This document shows, one piece after another, positions 28,141 to 38,646 of a DNA stretch of 64,000 nt (position 1 is the stretch's first letter; every line of letters begins with the position of its first letter). The stretch spans positions 1 through 64,000 of the forward strand of contig JAVYIG010002114.1 of NCBI GenBank assembly GCA_035222895.1. The letters are read 5' to 3'. A program made the position numbers and the translations under genes. The notes under the pieces are model-generated. The model had not been told where the DNA came from and ran no database searches. It saw only the letters and a program-made list of their open reading frames with translations. The stretch is from Strongylocentrotus droebachiensis (Eukaryota > Echinodermata > Echinoidea > Camarodonta > Strongylocentrotidae).

Positions 28141-28240
28141 GATAGACGAATAGTTATGATATAAAGCGCTGTGAAACAACAGTTAGTTAAAGAGCGCTAT
28201 ATAAATGACTTTATTGTATTGTATTGTATTGTACGTAATT
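28141..28240 (+). repeat. Probable retroposon 3-prime tail with (TATTG)n
   Basis: AGAGCGCTATATAAATGAC followed by repeated TATTG resembles the tails of SINE/LINE elements. The SINE at 41150-41720 has a similar GCGCTATATAAGAA box before its ATT tail. The 5-prime limit is not visible. Confidence 0.5.
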
Positions 28241-28502
28241 TGTTAACACAATATCATATAAAATTTAAACTGTGCCGTGTACAACCACTGTGTGTCAATG
28301 TAAATTTAATAACAGTTTCCATTATACACAGTTAAAATTTTAGTGAACATGTTGTTTAAAAGTTTAAACAACTTTGGATTAACGGGTGACCTGATCTAAG
28401 AGTTGTTTAAATGTTAAGCAACTCGAGTTGTTTAAAGTTTAAACACTTAGTTGATCAACATTTTGAACAACTTGTTTAAAATCACAATTTAAACAACCGG
28501 TG

Positions 28503-28666
28503 TTGTTTAAAGACGGTTGTTTAAAAAGGAGCTGTTGTTCAGTGGGGGTTGTTTACACCAACTGGGTTGTTTAAAGAAAGTTGTTTAAAAAGGAGCTGTT
28601 GTTCAGTGGGGGTTGTTTACACCAACTGGGTTGTTTAAAGAAAGTTGTTTAAAGAGGAGCTGTTGT
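28503..28666. repeat. Tandem repeat, 64 bp x about 2.5
   Basis: The unit starts TTGTTTAAAG and contains GGAGCTGTTGTTCAGTGGGG and TTTACACCAACTGGG. The copies are nearly identical, so the duplication is recent. It lies within the element at 28327-29113. Confidence 0.88.
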
Positions 28667-28670
28667 TAAA

Positions 28671-28852
28671 TAATAATAATAATATTGATTCTTATATAGC
28701 GCACGTATCGACCTTGCAAGGTCCTCAAGGCGCTCCAACATTACCCGGCTATGCTAGGCTGCCAAAGGACATTAGTGCCGCGTCGGGACTCGAACAGTGG
28801 ACCTTGTGATCGACATTCATGCGACGTTTCCACTCATCCACGACACCTCTAC
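28671..28852 (-). mobile_element. tRNA-derived SINE copy, short
   Basis: Read on the minus strand, it has AGAGGTGTCGTGG, a degenerate box A, a box-B-like GTTCGAGTCCC, the body ATGTCCTTTGGC, then GGAGCGCC, GCGCTATATAAGAA and an ATT tail. The order and sequence match the plus-strand copy at 41150-41720. Confidence 0.8.
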
Positions 28853-29115
28853 AGCTTGGTCGGCCATGATGTGAAACAAAGTTTTTAGCCAACGCGCACT
28901 TTACTGGCACGTGACACATGACGTCATATGTAAACAACAGCTGTCTAAAAGCTCTCGTATTGTAAATATAGCAGTCATTAAATTTTAAACAGCGAATGTT
29001 TAAGAAAATTACTTTCGTTTCGAGCAACATTGTTTACAATTTGTTCAACTGTTGTTTAAGATAGTGTACAACTGTAAGTGAACATCACTTTTTTAAGCAG
29101 CGTTTTTACTGTGTA

Positions 29116-30003
29116 TGCTTTCTGTTATCAGTTTGATTGTAGAATTATTTAAAACCGACGTTCAGTGTATAAAACAATAAAGCGTTTCCAAAGTGATTTA
29201 AAACTCACTTCCCCGCATCTAACTCCGGCACCCGTTATCAATGTTTCAAGGAATATATTTTACCACTCAACCATTTTCTACGCTTGGGTCAGGAGTGGCA
29301 AATACAGATGAATGTCTTCTTAAAAGACATGGCTGCTGTACCGATACTCGAATCCAAGAACCCTAAAATTCCATCCCATCTGGACCATCAGCTCAATATA
29401 AAGCATTCTACTGAGGTATATTGCTGGCAAATTGGTTTGATGCCAAAGCAATCTGTATTTTCAGTGCAATTAATTTAAACCTCTATCTCTCCTAATTCTT
29501 TTCGGGGAACGAAAAACTCGCCATATCTGTCCAGTGAGGAGAATTCCATTGAAAAGCTTTATCAAACAAATTGATGCCCTCCCAACTTATTTTTCGTAAA
29601 GGAAAGTGTAGATTGTTTACGCAGCCGTAGGATCGGATAATTTGTCGAAATTAGGAAAATAAAGGCTAGACATCTAGTGCCCTGAGAACAGTTTCAATCA
29701 TAAAATAATGTTCGCATGGGCATTTGATATACATTTCATTTATCCTAATGCTGAAGATTGGAAAATAGAATGCATACAAACAAACGCAAGCAATAAATCA
29801 ATTGTACTTGATACTATGTCTTGGGGAAAACCTAAGGGTAAAATAGCATTATAAAAACAAATAGACAGTGATTGAATAGTCGAATTCAAAGTTGAAGACA
29901 GTGATGAATTATGGTAAATACGAAAATAGAAATTCTCCTTCTTTATGATATAAAAGTTAGTTTTGAAGAATAACATAGTGAAAGGAGTGCTTTTTAAATT
30001 CCC
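29116..30003. other. No recognised feature
   Basis: The sequence is AT-rich. Open frames at 29284-29478 and 29740-29976 lack family motifs. Confidence 0.6.
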
Positions 30004-30007
30004 TTAA

Positions 30008-30535
30008 AGGTACTATGTCCCTTTTGCAGCCAACCTCAAATGCTGTAGAACTTTGCAGGAATTATGAATATGTCATGTATGTCCTATCTGTGAAATTTAA
30101 ACGTTAGCAGTGTCCTCATATTCAAATTATGCAAGGAAACCCGTTTACTTGCTAGACTTCATTGTCAGACACTATTGAGTGACTGACTGGCTTTTTTCTT
30201 CTTTGGTAATAACATACATGAAAAGAGTTGTCAAGGGTACATGAGCATTTGTCTACATCAATAACCCACTTCTCGTGGCCAATATTAAACTGATTGAATC
30301 TTTGCGCAGCATAAAACGTATGACCATTCGGTACAATTGTCTGAAAATCAAGACTATTACTTTTGGGCTCTATAGCCCTAAAGTCGATTTGACAACTAAT
30401 AGTCATTATTTTCCCACTTGAAGACATTTTCAAGCCCCACCTTTTTTAAGGAAGTTCTAAATTAGTATTATCTTTCAAATGCAGTTGGAATTTAACTTTT
30501 TCTTTTTTTTGGCCTGCAAATGGGACATAGTACCT
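30008..30535 (-). mobile_element. TTAA-flanked transposon, family A copy 2 (528 bp), longest internal frame
   Basis: TTAA lies at 30004-30007, and TTTA (mutated) at 30536-30539. The ends match AGGTACTATGTCCC. On the minus strand an open frame of 93 residues (30433-30152) reads MKMSSSGKIMTISCQIDFRA and continues VPNGHTFYAAQRFNQFNIGH. This is longer and more protein-like than in copies 1 and 3, where it is frameshifted. It may be part of the ancestral element's protein, but no family is recognised. Confidence 0.85.
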
Positions 30536-30539
30536 TTTA

Positions 30540-31740
30540 CTTTTTTTTACATTTGGTTGTAGTCCCATGCACCTAATTTGGTGTAAAGTGCATGCGATGT
30601 TAAGCAAGACCGGGTCAAATTAATTTCGTTTTGAGCATTCCAACATAACGGTATGCATTGAGTCTTATGTACCACATCAACAACCTCGAAAGCTTGCATC
30701 CAGACGATTGCTTTTCTAATTTAATGATAATTGTGACAGGAAATTAATTTTAACTTTAAGATGAGTATACTCGTGAAGGAATCAAGTTTAAAATTTATAT
30801 AACAGTTTTAGAATTCAGTCATGATAGATTTGTTCCTTCTTTTTTTTCCCTTCATTTTTATGGGATCAATACTAGTTATTTAAATGTATTAGAAAACCAC
30901 CGGACAGTCATCGGTTTCATTAGTTAGTTTTTGTGCCCCTTTTTAAAATTCGAGACCATAATAAATACCTCAACAATGTGATCTTTCTTGTCAGAGACTT
31001 TTTTGTTGTAAGTTTTGAATTTTGACTCCCCCTTAAAAAAATCCCTGGCTCTATATACCCCCGGACGGTTTCATTGGCTATTTGACCACACCACACACCA
31101 CCAAATGAAATTAGAACTCATCACTTACAGTCCTAGGGGCTATTGATCGTCGACGCACATTTAGATTAATCTAGAAAGAAACTTCTGAAAGGGGGTTAAG
31201 AAAACCGTCGTATTCTGGCGGGCCAGCCTGCCGCTCTCACCCTATACCTAGGTATTCAAGTCTTGAGAAAATTGATTTCCGCACGGGAAAAGGATCGTCA
31301 CGAACCCAGTGCTTACCGCCAGAGGGCGCAAAGACGTTGAGATCTCTCCCCGGTTAACTTGAGCGCCAATTCAAAACAATATTAGCACGGACACTTTCGC
31401 CTAAAAATCGAAGGTTAATTGACTAGGAGGAGTAAGCAAATGGCTGGCATCATAACAAATACATTTCACAGACTATAAAGAATATAGGGAACGTTCCAAA
31501 GTTTGACTTAGATATATTTGCGAGTTCACGCGAATTGTTGTATAAACTATTTAAGGGGGAAAATATTAAAAACAAACAGGAAAAAAAATATAGAGTTTTA
31601 TATTTGCGTTTCTTCGAGAATGTGTGATACTTCAGCATTGATATCATGATTTAAGTAATAAACTGATATGAAAACATAGTGATCTATCGAAAACGTACGC
31701 GTGGTTGTATTCTTCACTGGTTGAAAACATAAGTATAGCT
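30540..31740. other. No recognised gene
   Basis: The sequence is AT-rich without clear repeats or conserved frames. Confidence 0.55.
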
Positions 31741-31750
31741 AGAACCTAGC

Positions 31751-31944
31751 TAGCCTATAATCTAGGCGGAGTGCCGAGCTTTTTTCTTTGCTGCTAGACT
31801 AACCCTAAGTAGAACGTCTGATACGGCGAGACTACGAATCGTGAGTCGCGAAGCGGCTCGTAGTCTCGCCGTATCAGACGTTCTGCTTAAGGTTAGTCTA
31901 GCAGCAAAGAAAAAATCTCGGCACTCCGCCTAGATTATAGGCTA
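31751..31944. mobile_element. Palindromic MITE with 9-bp target duplication (194 bp)
   Basis: Two arms of about 85 bp, starting TAGCCTATAATCTAGGCGG, are near-perfect inverted repeats around a short GTGAGTCGCGAAGC-type centre. GAACCTAGC occurs directly outside both ends (31742-31750, 31945-31953). The TAGCCT end and 9-bp duplication match the element at 16632-17284. Confidence 0.92.
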
Positions 31945-31953
31945 GAACCTAGC

Positions 31954-32689
31954 AGGTCTCAACGATTTTTACACGCCTGACTCTGAGTGTTGCATCGGCA
32001 ACAATAATAAAAGAAACACCTCCTTTCTCTGTTCAACTTAGTCATTGTTGGTACATGTATGTGCCTTATACAAGGGATAATTTATTGGTCATGTTACCGA
32101 TTTCCTACGAACTCGCTGTCTTTTCCATCACAACGTTTATCATTCCTGATAGATATGGACCGAATACAAAGGGACATGTAAACAGAGATGGCCCACATGC
32201 TAGCTGACTGATTGTGCGGGCTGAACCTGTCTCGATCTTAAATGAAATCCTAGAGGGGACACGACCGAAATCTGAACAAAATGCGAATCAGAGCAGCTAT
32301 CAAATTCAGAAAAGAAATACAGAATTTCGTTTTAATATAACTCTGCATGCATCTTCCTTTTTTCCGAACCTTGGAAAGAACGTCCCTTAAAGGCACAATT
32401 ATTCACATTTTCAAATTTTACCTAGAAAGCTAGTTTATGACATTGTAAAACAAGGTGATACTGACAGGTACGATATTATGATATTATTCATTGAGTTGTG
32501 ATGATATTTTCACCTAATCCGAACCAATCCGGGAATATGCTAAGCCCTAATAATATATACATATAGATGCCTATATAATGTAAGGCATCACGCGATCGAT
32601 GATAAGCTGTCCATGATTGACCTGGAAAAGACTTGGCAAGCGATTGGTTTTATGCAATATCAAAATGTGATATAAAGTGGATATAAACT
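31954..32689. other. No recognised gene
   Basis: No conserved frame or repeat was identified before the LINE remnant. Confidence 0.55.
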
Positions 32690-32966
32690 GGCACTTTTGA
32701 TCTACAAACGCTTGATGAGTACTGTTCCGCATTACCTCTCTGACCTACTGATCATCCCAGTTTCTAAATATCATCTCTGTTCACAGAATGATAAAAAATT
32801 ACTTCAAATCCAACGCAGAAACACCAAAGCAGCCGAACGCTCATTCTCATATACTCAGGACCAGTTATCTGAAATGCTCTACCACAACATACATGTATCC
32901 GCCTTTGTATTACACAGAAGACACTTTCAAAAAAACATTCTAAACCCAACTCTTCCCATTACGTAA
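32690..32966 (+). pseudogene. Non-LTR retrotransposon (LINE) reverse-transcriptase C-terminal remnant
   Basis: The frame reads IYKRLMSTVPHYLSDLL, then DKKLLQIQRRNTKAAERSFS and a short tail ending FQKNILNPTLP. The pattern of a short Lys-rich helix, YLSDLL, a Leu/Pro/Arg stretch and a closing F.K.L resembles the end of CR1/Jockey-type ORF2 proteins. The upstream catalytic domain is absent, so this is a truncated fossil. Confidence 0.55.
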
Positions 32967-33418
32967 TTAAGTCAAGTTTATATCGCTGCTGTGAGTCAGA
33001 GAGGTAGTAATGTTATTTACACCTCTCTGGTTCTCAACAGGACATATGATCATTTCTGTATTGCTATTATTATGTCCTTATCTTTTATATCAATATTATG
33101 TTCACTGCTAAATGCTATATGTATATATGTTATTGTTCCAAATACATTCTTTGTTTTGTTGTATTACCCCTCAGATACCGCGTCAATTAACGACCACGCC
33201 AGGCGCTGACGCAGTGCTACGTCAGCTACCCAAACACACCGGGTGCAGCGAGCGTCATAGCCCTTCCAAACCATCTTCGTTATTACATTTCGGATATAAA
33301 CTGCGATTGGTAGAACACACACATTATTTCCAAACAGGTAATTACTGCCACAAGGAATTTCCTCTTTTTTCTACAGATCAAATGATTCCAACGTTCGAAG
33401 TGAGTACCGGAGAGCCTA
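32967..33418. other. Short flank with GACGCA motifs
   Basis: The segment 33170-33250 contains CGCTGACGCAGTGCTACGTC-type sequence like the clusters at 5480-6320, 43060-43280 and 62880-63045. No gene is seen. Confidence 0.4.
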
Positions 33419-33420
33419 TA

Positions 33421-34234
33421 GGCCAAGAGCATTAGTTTTAACATGGACATTTTTGGTAACAAGCTGATTTTTTCAGGATAGGTCCAGGAATATGTCTAGA
33501 TTAACATACTAAAAGTCCTCATAAATCCTCCTTGAGCGTTTTCCGCAATCCAAGATGGCGTCCAAAATGGCCGCCATGTCCTGAATTTCTTATAGCTTTG
33601 CAACTAGATAACCCAAATACAAAATTTAAATGTCTTAATATATGTTTTTTAGCATAAGGAACTCAATAAAATACATGTTGATAAATTTTGAAACACACAA
33701 GTAGCTATAAATCAACTTTAGCCCTTTTCGAAATAAAAAATGGCGCCCAAAATTGCCGCCATTTCCTGTATTTCTTATAACTTTGCAACTAGATAACCCA
33801 ATTACCAAATTTAAATGTCTAAATATATGTTTTTCAGCATAAGCAACTCAACCAAATACTTATTAACAAATTTTGAAACACACAAGTAGCAGTAAAACCA
33901 CTTGAGCCCTTCCCGAAATCCAACATGGCACCCAAAATGGCACCCAAAATGGCACCCAAAATGGCCATTATATCCAATTTTATCTCATTGTACTAAAGTA
34001 GATACGTTATGAATATAATCAAATGTCTAGACTAGAAAAGCACCATTGAAATACGTATCAGTACAACAATCTTTTAATTAAAAAACACTTCTTATGCATA
34101 AAGTACACACACACACACCCACATGCACATATGGCTGCTTCCATCATCCTCAACGATATCAGACTGACAGTGTGCAACCGTTAAGAGTACTCAAAATTAG
34201 ATGGAACTGAAAATGTAGACACATTAGTACCAAG
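33421..34234 (+). repeat. Left terminal inverted repeat of the 4.8-kb element
   Basis: It pairs with 37409-38213. It holds two tandem copies of a roughly 175-bp module (from about 33545 and 33725), each with CCAAAATGGCCGCC-like and AACACACAAGTAGC motifs, then a CA-rich tract near 34108-34125. Confidence 0.9.
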
Positions 34235-34576
34235 GTCGCTAAAGCTTTTTATACATAATGACTGTAAGATATGGGCGGTATGGATGTTGCTTTGCTGCAG
34301 CACTAGTTGGAGGTAGACTTTCTAACTGAAAGGATGAACTCAGAGAACTGCGACCAATTGCCCGCTTAAGTGTATGCAGTGTGACGGTAGTCATCAAGAT
34401 ATTCAAAACTGCTGGCCCCAAGTTCCCGGTTCTTTGTTTACCTTGTAATGGGTGCTTCCACTGCGAATGTATCAAGCAAGTCATAATCAAGTTTCTTGTG
34501 GACCATATTGAAAGTTTTACGACTGCCCTGACGGTAGATTGCAGAGACCGTATCACACCCTGCCAAAGCATAAAGA

Positions 34577-34632
34577 AACATCAGGCAGTTTCTAGTGTCC
34601 CCTATAGGGGACACTAGAAACTGCCTGATGTT
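34577..34632. repeat. Perfect 56-bp palindrome without spacer
   Basis: The two 28-bp halves are exact reverse complements centred on CTATAG. It lies in the conserved GCDTVS-encoding part of the transposon pseudogene and duplicates its coding sequence in inverse orientation. Confidence 0.93.
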
Positions 34633-34881
34633 AAATTGACTGATATATAGTTGATATCCAGCGGACCCTAAATGCCTAGTGACTAGGGCCATTAAGACAA
34701 ATCTGACTAGAAATCAGTCAATTTAACTTTGTTTTTCTAGTCAAATATTTTGACTGGAAATTCTAGTCAAAATATTTGACTGTAAAAACATAGTTAAATT
34801 GACTTATACATAGTTGACTCCCAGCAGACCCTAAATGCCTAGTCAGATTTGACTGATTTCTAGTCAGATTTGTCTTAAGTG
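34633..34881. repeat. Insertion in the transposon pseudogene with direct and inverted repeats
   Basis: A block at 34633-34688 is repeated directly at 34796-34850 (CCCTAAATGCCTAGT in both). The sequence at 34690-34730 is mirrored at 34836-34881 (core GACAAATCTGACTAG). This is most simply a small inverted-repeat element that split the reading frame. Confidence 0.75.
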
Positions 34882-37408
34882 TTTTATATGGCATGCTGGA
34901 TTTCATGAATGTTGACAGGACCGTGACAGGATTACTGCGGCATAGCATGTGCATATCTGTGGAAGTGGTTGCTGGAGCAACTAGCATGACCAGTAAGTCT
35001 GTGTCCTTACCAACGACAACAACGGGCCTGTATGACTCTGCTACTGCTTGTGCTGTAGAGACAATCAGGGTAGTGGCATCCGCTTCTGCCTGCTTGATAC
35101 GTATTTTGTCACATAGAGTTTGTATAAGTCTCATCTTATTGTTGCTGTTGGCAAGGGAAGCTGTTTTGGGTTGTGCTTGTTGGCATATAATACCATCAAA
35201 TAAAGAGGTTCATCTTTGGGCTATTCGTCTCAGCTACCTTTGTCGAAGTTGCACTTCCATATCCATCGAACACTACCGTCAAATGAGCTCCATAATGCTT
35301 TGGGGTGCAGTAGGCGACCATCATCTTAAACAAAGAGACCATTTCTGACAGGTTGGATTGCTTGGAGAACGAATTCAGCAGGAGACCCAGATAACTCTTT
35401 GTTTGCTTCCGCATCACCCCATCTTTGAAAGGGAAAGTGCGTGGGAAAAGGTTCATAAGCAAAGAACGATTCCATCTCAGTGTTGGTATTCAGGACACAT
35501 GTGATTCTGTTGAACAGTAGCGTTGAGTTGACTTATGTGCTTTGTCCCCTGATTTTCACTCTCTTACTCTTGGCACCAATGGTCTTCACTTTGTCCTTAC
35601 GATGTACGTAGCTTGATATCTGTTAACTTCCTACCATTCATCGTTTCGGATGCCGCTACTAGGCCGATTTGTACAGCTTAATGACAATTAACAGATGAGC
35701 CAGCGACGATGCCAGTTGACAAGGAGACCAGGCAATTAGTTTCGTATCCAGCAAATGGTGATGTGCCTGCAGCCATCCAACAAAGATACATCTTTCTTTA
35801 TTGTCTCTTGACCTGATACTTTGCTGTATGTCTTTATACTGCTCTGATATACCAGTGTGTACTCCGGTGAACTGTTCCAGTTCATCACATGTAGGAACAC
35901 AGTGAGGAAGTCCATGAACCCACTTAGCCAATGTACTGTCTGTGATTCCACGTCCACGAGTCATTTCTCTAGATGTTTTCAGCTGCCGCATCAGGAACTT
36001 CTCAATGGTCTGATCAGAGAAGTTTCCACCCCAGAATGAATCCACACGGCGGATGGTGAAGTATCCCTTTTCTGCAAATTGTGTATATTCATTTCCTGGC
36101 ATGGTTTGCTCTAGAGCTTCCATCTGTTGTAAAAACTTGATTTGATATGAACTAGGGAAGATGTCCTGCAGCATGGAAATGTTGTATCATTTCCCTCACA
36201 CAGCTGAGATGGAGCTTCCAGTCCCCTGTCCTTTCAGCTGGAATGAAACATTGCAGAAGAGACACATAAATGTCGGATATACTGCAACCAAAGTTTCCCT
36301 GTCCTACTGTGTCCTGCTGCCCGGTCAAAGAGTTGTGAAATGATCTGACTTTAACTGTTTGACACACTCTTCTCAGGTACAGCAGTCACCTTCTTGTCCT
36401 GGTTGAGGAGTGCACCATACAGATTTGCTAAGTGGTCCTTATCTATGCTGTCTAAGACGCCAGGTTTACCCATCAACACGCCAATGCGGGCAGCTGAAGT
36501 AAGAATGTGAGCATGAAGAGAAGGGGAAAATGCATGACCAGATTGCATATGTATGACAGACCCTGTGGCGTACACTGTCTCCCATAGCTCTGCAAGCATA
36601 CTTCCGCCCATGCAAGGACTATATGCTGCCGAGATATGACATGAGGAGCTTAAATCCACCAAAACGGACGATTACTTTTCCTAGGTCTTGAGAAGAAGCT
36701 ACAATCTCTGCCGCCTTGATGTACGAGGGCTGGTCAAATGTTACTGCACATATTCTTAAGTTATGTTTTTCACATTGTGACTGTGCAAAGTATAGTGCAG
36801 TGTAGATGGTACTCGGATTGGAGGGGTCTAAATTTATGAAGGGCAGAGTTTCAATTCTCGTACTGGTCACTCTGCATGGCCACTTTCATGAAACCACTCC
36901 ATTAAGGACAAAGCTCATGTTGCTCAGTTCAAGATGTCTACCTGTTTACGTGAGCCACTCTTCCGGTGCTTATACGCAGCTATTTCAACAATATTGGCGA
37001 CAGAAATGACTAGCTGAGATGACATGGCATATGTGCTATAAGCCAGTTCATAGATACAATCTGCGCATGGGCAGATAAAGGTCATTTGTACCAGAAAGGT
37101 AAAACCCACAGAGATGAATACTGGATATTCGCTCATGAAAGTTATGTAACATTATTCATTTATGCACCAACGGGACATTCTATGATACGCAGGTGGAAGT
37201 ATTCTTTTCAAGAGGGCAAACAAAAGGTATTCTAGAAGCACATCTAGGACTTTGGCAGTTATAATTCTAATATGCTCAAAGTGGAACTTCTCCATGTGTA
37301 AAAGATCTGTGGATATTTGGGGTCATTTGTACCATGTGCTATCTGTAAACTCCCTTATTGAGGTGTATTTCCTGTTTGAAACCTTGTGACTTTTGCCCGT
37401 GCAACATT

Positions 37409-38213
37409 AATTGGTACTAATGTGTCTCCATTTTCAGTTCCATCTAACGTTGAGTACTCTTCACGGTTGCACACTATCAGTCTGATGGAAGCAGCCATAT
37501 GTGTGCATATGTGTGTGGGTGGGTGGGTGGGTGTGTATAATTTATGTATAAGAAGTATTTAATTATTTAATGAAAGGTTTATTTGTACTGATATGTATTA
37601 CAATGGTGCTTTTCTAGTATAGACATTTGATTGTATTCATAACGTATCTACTTTAATACAATGAGATAAAATTGGAAAGAGTGGCCATTTGGGGTGCCAT
37701 TTTTTATTTCGGAAAGGGCTCAAGTAGTTTTACTGCTACTTGTGTGTTAACAAATGTATTAATAAGTATTTGGTTGAGTTGCTTATGCTGAAAACATATA
37801 TTTAGACATTTAAATGTGGTATTTGGGTTATCTAATTGCACAGTTATAAGAAATACAGGAAATGGCGGCATTTTTGGGCGCCATTTCTGATTTCGGGATG
37901 GGCTAAAGTGGTTTATAGCTACTTGTGTGTTTCAAAATTTATCAACATGTATTTCAATGAGTTCCTTATGCTAAAAAACATATATTTAGACATTTAAATT
38001 TTGTATTTTGGTGATCTAGTTGCAAAGCTATAAGAAATTCAGGAAATGGCGGCCATTTTGGACGCCATCTTGGATTACGGAAAACGCTCAAGGAGGATTC
38101 ACGAGGACTTTTAGTATGTTATTCTAGACATATTTCTGGACCTATCCTGAAAAAATCAGCTTGTTACCAAAAATGTCCAGGTTTAAGCCTATTTTGACCT
38201 AATGCTCTTGGCC
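37409..38213 (-). repeat. Right terminal inverted repeat of the 4.8-kb element
   Basis: It is the reverse complement of 33421-34234, beginning inside with TTGGTACTAATGTGTCTCC and ending CTAATGCTCTTGGCC. It has an expanded GGGT run near 37516-37533 that differs from the left arm. Confidence 0.9.
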
Positions 38214-38215
38214 TA

Positions 38216-38596
38216 CTAATGGAAAACCCGCTTTTATCTCAGAATTGTGTACGCATGATTTTCCGCTTTCACTACGTACGCGTGTCACTCATCTATTAAA
38301 GTGTGTATTGACATTTCATATTTTAACTTATGAATGCAATAAAAGTGTCGTGTTCTCGATCATGTATATTTCCTTGGTACGCAGCTATTGGAAGATGATG
38401 GGTTCATTTAAAAATGGATCTGTATGGAGAAAAAAATGGAGAAAAAAATTGTTTTATTTGGTAGGTTACCATTTCATTTTTATTTTTTTCAATTGATGGT
38501 AATGAGAAAGAGGTTATAGTCATGCCGATTGGCATAGTACGTTGTCGTTATGACATAATAATAATGTTTCTATCTGCGTGGAACGACCCCCCCCCC

Positions 38597-38646
<50 letters not shown>

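Larger units (their letters stand above)
28327..29113. mobile_element. Second TTGTTTAAAC element, TA-flanked (787 bp)
   Basis: The ends CACAGTTAAAA and GTTTTTACTGTG are imperfect inverted repeats with TA on both sides (28325-28326, 29114-29115). The interior is again dense in GTTGTTTAAA motifs. It holds a 64-bp tandem repeat and is interrupted by a SINE at 28671-28852. Confidence 0.7.
34239..37136 (-). pseudogene. Decayed protein gene of the 4.8-kb transposon, family unknown
   Basis: Successive minus-strand frames read in order from 37136 to 34239, each in a different frame, so at least five frameshifts separate them. Recognisable blocks are a segment with FDQPSYIKAAEIV (36870-36619), one with ELWETVYATGSV and SGHAFS (36662-36351), one with FTIRRVDSFWGG and TRGRGITDSTLAKWVHGLP (36174-35659), one with QAEADATTLIVSTAQAVAE and VVVVGKDTDLLVML (35134-34763), and one with FLYALAGCDTVSAIYRQG (34692-34438). 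The VVVVGKDTDLL block resembles the acidic core of PIN/FEN-type nucleases, which is an inference. The order suggests one protein of roughly 900 residues. Confidence 0.65.
33421..38213 (-). mobile_element. 4.8-kb DNA transposon with about 0.8-kb terminal inverted repeats, unclassified
   Basis: The left arm 33421-34234 is repeated in reverse complement at about 37409-38213 with modest divergence. The outermost bases are GGCCAAGAGCATTAG, with TA outside both ends (33419-33420, 38214-38215). Each arm contains a roughly 175-bp internal duplication marked by GCAACTAGATAACCC and AAAATGGCxxCC motifs. Between the arms a decayed protein-coding region runs on the minus strand. Long arms, a central gene and a short duplication indicate a cut-and-paste element. 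The superfamily is not recognised. Confidence 0.88.
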
